64,000 bases of DNA, taken from contig CM033718.1 of assembly GCA_019671005.1 (NCBI GenBank), positions 33,062,508 to 33,126,507 on the forward strand, written 5' to 3'. A model generated the notes under the pieces. It ran no database searches and was not told where the DNA came from. It worked only from the letters and a program-made list of their open reading frames with translations. Position 1 is the first letter of the stretch, and every line of letters starts with the position of its first letter. Origin of the DNA: Hibiscus mutabilis (lineage: Eukaryota; Streptophyta; Magnoliopsida; Malvales; Malvaceae). Below, one piece after another: positions 59,537-64,000 of the stretch. The position numbers and the translations under genes are program-made.

Positions 59537-60171
59537 GCTTGGACTTGGTAAGGCAGGGCGTATCGATACGCTAGGGAGTGTACCAATACGGGCCTGAATA
59601 GTAAGGTCTGGAAAATTAATTGCATCGGTACGGCTTTGGGTGTACCGAAACAAGTCAACCCTAGTCAACGCGTATCGAAATGAGTTTAGATGTACCGATA
59701 TTATCCTTGAATCTTGAATTTGTGAAATTTGGCTTAGCATACTGATACAGTCTTTAGTGTATCGGTACGATGTTAGTTAAGTCCGTTAAAAGACTTAAAC
59801 TACAATTTTAAATAGTTTACAAATTGGTCACTAATCTTTAAATGGTCTAATTGGATAGGTAAATGACCTTCGTTAATAACCAAAATTACACAAGTTAATA
59901 ATTAGTAAGTTTAATTGAAGATTTGTAAAAATAAATTCCGATAAAGTCCCTTAATTTGTAAAATTTGCAATTTAGTCCCTAAGTTTGAAAATGTTAAGAT
60001 TTAACCCCAAACTGAATAGGCTATTAATAAGTTAGTTCGATAATTCTTAAAAGAGATTTATAAGACATTCCGAACAAGATTTCAAACCCGGTTAAACTTC
60101 CAATTTCTGAATAAGTTTCCGATAACACTTTTCGACTCGATTCTTTACCAGGCCAAGAAGGGGGTGTTACA
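59537..60171 (+). mobile_element. plus-strand Tekay LTR fragment, right part
   Basis: This continues 55116-55634 beyond the insertion and is the inverted counterpart of 47975-48610 in LTR4 (for example the GTATCGATACG at 59560 and CGATTCTTTACCAGGCC near 60140). It ends with GGGGTGTTACA at 60171, a proper LTR terminus. Confidence 0.8.
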
Positions 60172-62041
60172 ACCCACATCAAGTCTCATGGCTGTACTAT
60201 TCCCACCATAACTCATTTCGGCAAGGAATAGAACTACCTCTTTCCTGTTGTGATAGCACTACCCCTATCACCTCACAATAACACTACCGCTATTGTGTAA
60301 TAGAAGAATTTTACACGATCGATTTTGTATTTATAGCGCACTTTCATCCTATGGCTAGCCAACTATATCCGAAACTTTCTCATTACATCACAAAGACAAT
60401 ATATCATTTCCAAATACATTTGCTTACTGTTTTCCAATGCATTTCATAAAACTATTTCATATGCAATACCACATTGCCAAAGGCAACATCACATTCCTCT
60501 TAGGAACAATTCTCAATGCTCATATGCATTCAAATAATTTGATAAATATTGTATATTTATCCAAAATGATGCATTTACAGTAAGTAAATCAAACCATGTT
60601 TGAAACCAAAACATGAAAATCAACCATGCTTAAACCAACATGAAATCTGCAAGCTCATCTCGAAACCAATAATCAAGTGAAGTAAGAACGAATTACGCTT
60701 AAGCTTAGTTAAGCTTTATAGGCTATAACTAAACCCCCATGATCCAGCGCTCAAACCTTTTAAAGAGCTTCAACCCGTTTTCACTCACCGATTCGCCTCT
60801 CTCGCCAACACGAATTGAGCCTCTAATAAGCAATACACACCACTAGGCAGCCCCGCCTTGATCATCCTCTGATATAACCACATAAAAACAAAGGGAAAAT
60901 GCATCATTATGCATTCAACTCGCTGGTAAACAAAGATCCTCTGCAATCTCAACATTCGTCTTCCAAAACTAGTCTAAACTATCAAAAACAACATCAAACA
61001 CCTTCCAAACTTAACCCAGCCAAAACCTACTGGTTTAATCCATCAATTACCATAAATTAACATCCAAAAACAACCTAATAACATCCTTATATGTCCAGCA
61101 TCCATAAACCTCCCACAACTCCTCAAAAGCACATAACTAACAACCTAGAAATTAGAGATTCAGCTAGTTTCGGGATTCCAATGTTAAAATCAACTTATTA
61201 ACATTATCAAATATCAAAATCATGATTAAAACCAATCAAGAACACAATGAAACAGATCCAATGCAAAAATTGCATGATCTCAACAAATAAACCTTGATTT
61301 AACCAATTTCCATTATTAAATCTTCAAAACCCATTAGAAAACAGTAAACAATGATCAAATACTTGGGAATTTCAATAAAGAACCCTTCATTAGAGGAGAA
61401 GAACGAAACTTACCTCTAATGAGTGAATTTCCTCTCAATTGGATTTTTACTCTTGAAAAACAAAGGAAAATAATGAGATTTTGGAAAACAAGATTGAAGA
61501 ATCCATTGGAAATCAAAAGTTTAAGAAATCAAGATCATTACCTGAAATATTTGATGAAAAAGAGAGTGTTTGGCTGAAGAGATTTTGAGAGAACAATTTG
61601 AGAGGAAAAGTTAAGTCAAAAGTGGTTTAAGGAAATAACTACCTTCTTTTATTAAAACCCCTTTTAATTCCTTAATTAAAACTCTTTACAACCAATCCTA
61701 ATTGAGAGGAAAATCTGATAAAAACATTTGGTAAATTGGCTCCTTAAAGATTCTAAGATTTGACCCTTTTTTCAAAATAGTCACTAAAAATAGTTTTCAT
61801 TCTTTCCATTTTGGTCACTAACCCAAAATGTCAAATGTCCAAAACCCATTTTCCAAAATTGATTTCACCAAATATATTCATATATTAAATAATGATTTTA
61901 GAATATTTTCCCATATTTTTATCTCACTAAAAAATATTTATTCTAATTTTTAACTTGAATCCGATTCGAATCTCTAATCTCAGTCTATCAGTCTGTCTAA
62001 TCAACCTAGCAAACTCATAGGCCCAAAACCAGGGCATTACA
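60172..62041 (-). mobile_element. Tekay LTR (LTR5), 3' end missing
   Basis: On the minus strand it starts TGTAATGCCC at 62041, beside a polypurine tract (CTCTCCCCCTC on the plus strand, 62043-62053) and the pol tail. The usual 3' terminus is not present at 60172, so the plus-strand LTR fragment has cut it. The remaining 1.87 kb are AT-rich with no ORF of note. Some repeated phrases near 60240-60300 (CACTACC(C/G)CTAT) look like local duplications. Confidence 0.7.
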
Positions 62042-63380
62042 ACTCTCCCCCTCTTAAGAAATTTCATCCTCGAAATTTACCTGAAGGAAACAGATGTGGA
62101 AACTGTTTCAACATATCAGCCTTACTTTCCCACGTGGTTTCCTCAACTCCACAGTGTCACCACAACACCTTCACAAGCTCAATCATTTTGCCAAAAAGAA
62201 TTTTGTTACTAGAATCAAGGATCTTTACAGGTTACCCCTCATAAGATAAAGTTAGCCATAACTCAATGTCTTCCACCAGCATAACATGTGATGGATTCGT
62301 TTGATACCTTCGCAACATCGATACATGAAACACATCATGAATCTTCTCCAACTCAGAAGGCAACCTCCAACGATAAGCCACATGACCTATACGTTCCACA
62401 ACCTCATATAGCCCAATAAACCTTGGACTAAGCTTTCCTTTATGTCCAAACTGCATCACCTTCTTCCAAGGTGACACCTTCAAGAACACGCGATCACCAA
62501 CCGCATACTCAATCTCCTTACTCTTCAAATCCGCGTAAGATTTCTGACGAACTGAAGCTACTTTTAAGCGATCACACACAAACTTTTCCTTCTCATTCGT
62601 GCCTTTCAACATATCCGACATATAAACATGCTTTTCTCCAACCTCAACCCAACACAAAGGCATATGACACTTCCTACCATAGAAGGCTTCATACAACGCC
62701 ATTTGTATACTATCTTGAGAGCTATTAGTATAAGCAAACTCCACCAAAGGCAACTGTTTATCCCAAGTTCCTTGGAACTCAATGATGCAACATCTCAACA
62801 TATCCCCCAAGACCTGAATCACATGCTTTGACTGACCATTCGTCTGATGATGATACAAAGTACTAAAATTTAGCCATGTACCTAAGGCTTAATGCAAACA
62901 CTCCTAAAACCTCATTTTAAACCATGGATCTCTATCCGAAATTGTGGACTTGGGCACCCCGTGCAAACGCATAATCTCAACAATATACAAATTTTCCAAC
63001 TTACCCAAGGTGTACGTCGTATGCACTGGCACAAAATGTGCACACTTCGTAAATCAATCAACAATCAACCAAATAGAATCTTTTTTAGTTGGTGTCAACG
63101 GTAGTATGGACCCAAAATCATGGTGATTCTCTCTCATTTCCATTATGGCATTCTCAACGGTTGTAACAACCTGGAATGAAACTAATGCTCAGCTTTGACA
63201 CGCTGACATACCATGCATCTAGCAACAAAATCACCCACATCTTTATTTAACCCCACCTAATAGTACTCATCTTTCAAACCTCGATACATCTTAGTACTAC
63301 CAGGATGTATAGCAAAAGGACTAGTATAAGCTTCAGTCAAAATGGTACACCTTAACTCATCATCATTAGGCACCACTATC
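62042..63380 (-). pseudogene. second Tekay integrase with chromodomain
   Basis: In element order: DFGSILPLTPTKKDSIWLIV (first catalytic Asp), STISDRDPWF (second Asp intact), YHHQTNGQSKHVIQVLGDML, CCIIEFQGTWDKQLPLVEFA (Glu), YEAFYGRKCHMPLCWVEVGE, KLSPRFIGLYEVVERIGHVA and VFHVSMLRRYQTNPSHVM, followed by a chromodomain-like LVKVLW and CGVEETTWESKADM with FPHLFPSG. A TGA replaces Arg in the chromodomain. Stops after LIVD and near 62890 break the core. The catalytic residues survive, unlike in the 51-kb copy. No insert is present between VIQ and LGDML. The 208-codon open part is the best preserved integrase in the window. Confidence 0.85.
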
Positions 63381-64000
63381 CTGTAACACCATCATCATTA
63401 AAGTGAAAATCTATCAGATTTCCATCCATAATGTCTTTAACATGAGGTACAAACTCCTCCTCAAAAGGTTGTTTTGCCTTAATCTATTGTGACAATGACT
63501 CCTTAACTTGCAACTCAACCAACAAGCCCCCATCTTGCGCCACATTCAACTGTGCAAACATCGCCCGCAACTCTACCGTAACCTTCTTACTCAAAGCATC
63601 GGCTACAACATTAGCCTTACCCGGATGATACTCAATCGCCAAATCGTAATCCTTAAGCAACCCCAACCACCTTCGTTGCCTAAGATTCAAATCCTTTTGC
63701 ATCATCAAATACTTCAAACTTTCGTGATCCGTGTACACAACACACTTCTCACCATAGAGATAATGCCTCCAAATTTTCAATGCAAAAACCACCACGACAA
63801 GCTTAAGATCATGCATAGGATAATTGCGCTCGTGCACCTTCAACTGTCTAGATGCATAAGCCACAACTTTTCCTTTTCATCAACACATAACCCAAACCAA
63901 CATAGGATGCATCACTATAGACCACAAACTTCTTCCCTAACTCAAGTTGAATCAAAACTGGGGCGTGAGTCAAAACCTCATTCAACTTCGTCAACAGGGA
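63381..64000 (-). pseudogene. second Tekay RNase H / RT end, cut by window edge
   Basis: The minus strand from the window edge reads LLTKLNEVLTHAPVLIQLEL, VVYSDASYVGLGYVLM, then (after a shift near 63865) AYASRQLKVHERNYPMHDLK, YLYGEKCVVYTDHESLKYLM and YHPGKANVVADALSKK. This is the Ty3/gypsy RNase H with its DAS, TDHESL and ADALS motifs. It continues leftwards into the linker to integrase. The reverse transcriptase proper lies beyond 64000. Confidence 0.9.

Noticed and set aside
1..64000. Primer-binding sites and intact LTR pairs
   Set aside because: I looked for the usual initiator-tRNA complement (TGGTATCAGAGC) beside LTR ends and found none; no complete two-LTR element is present.

Overview
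This is a stretch of plant nuclear heterochromatin, probably from a flowering plant; the species cannot be told. It is AT-rich and I find no intact host gene. Every recognisable coding sequence belongs to a decayed retroelement: Ty3/gypsy chromoviruses of the Tekay/Del type, one Athila-type Ty3/gypsy element with its extra 3' reading frame, and three plant L1 LINEs carrying a C-terminal RNase H. The rest is a tandem satellite. The mix is typical of pericentromeric or knob-like DNA. No tRNA, rRNA, CRISPR array or organelle insertion was seen. Boundaries were read by eye and may be off by a few bases.

Layout: 1-978 is AT-rich relic sequence. 979-6311 holds two Tekay-like LTRs on the minus strand. 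6312-10623 is the 3' half of an Athila-type element (minus): LTR-like DNA, two polypurine-tract junctions, a broken extra ORF and the integrase end. It is cut by another Tekay 3' LTR (10624-14039), which is followed by that element's chromodomain remnant. 14991-41114 is a satellite of about 172-bp monomers. It is split by LINE-1 (15662-24647, minus, nearly full length, 15-bp target duplication) and LINE-2 (33207-38742, minus, 5' truncated), and ends against LINE-3 (41115-44236, minus, truncated at both ends). 44237-60171 is a knot of Tekay LTRs in both orientations. It contains one long minus-strand gag-pol (50793-55115) and a 3.9-kb solo-LTR-like insertion (55635-59536). 60172-64000 is another Tekay LTR and pol (minus) that runs off the window.

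The most notable structure is the satellite. Its monomers fall into eight types, A to H, that recur in the same order, giving a higher-order repeat of about 1.37 kb. Types D and E sit on the two sides of LINE-1, so the array was continuous before that insertion. Both LINE-1 and LINE-2 entered at the same place in a monomer, the TTTT/AA site expected for an L1 endonuclease.

A second theme is intron-like GT-AG segments inside retroelement reading frames: in ORF1 of LINE-1 and LINE-2 at the same phase-1 position, and a 66-nt segment in the integrase of the 50.8-55.1 kb Tekay element that is absent from the Tekay copy at 62.8 kb. These are inferences from splice-like signals and frame. They are the observations most worth testing, together with the higher-order repeat.
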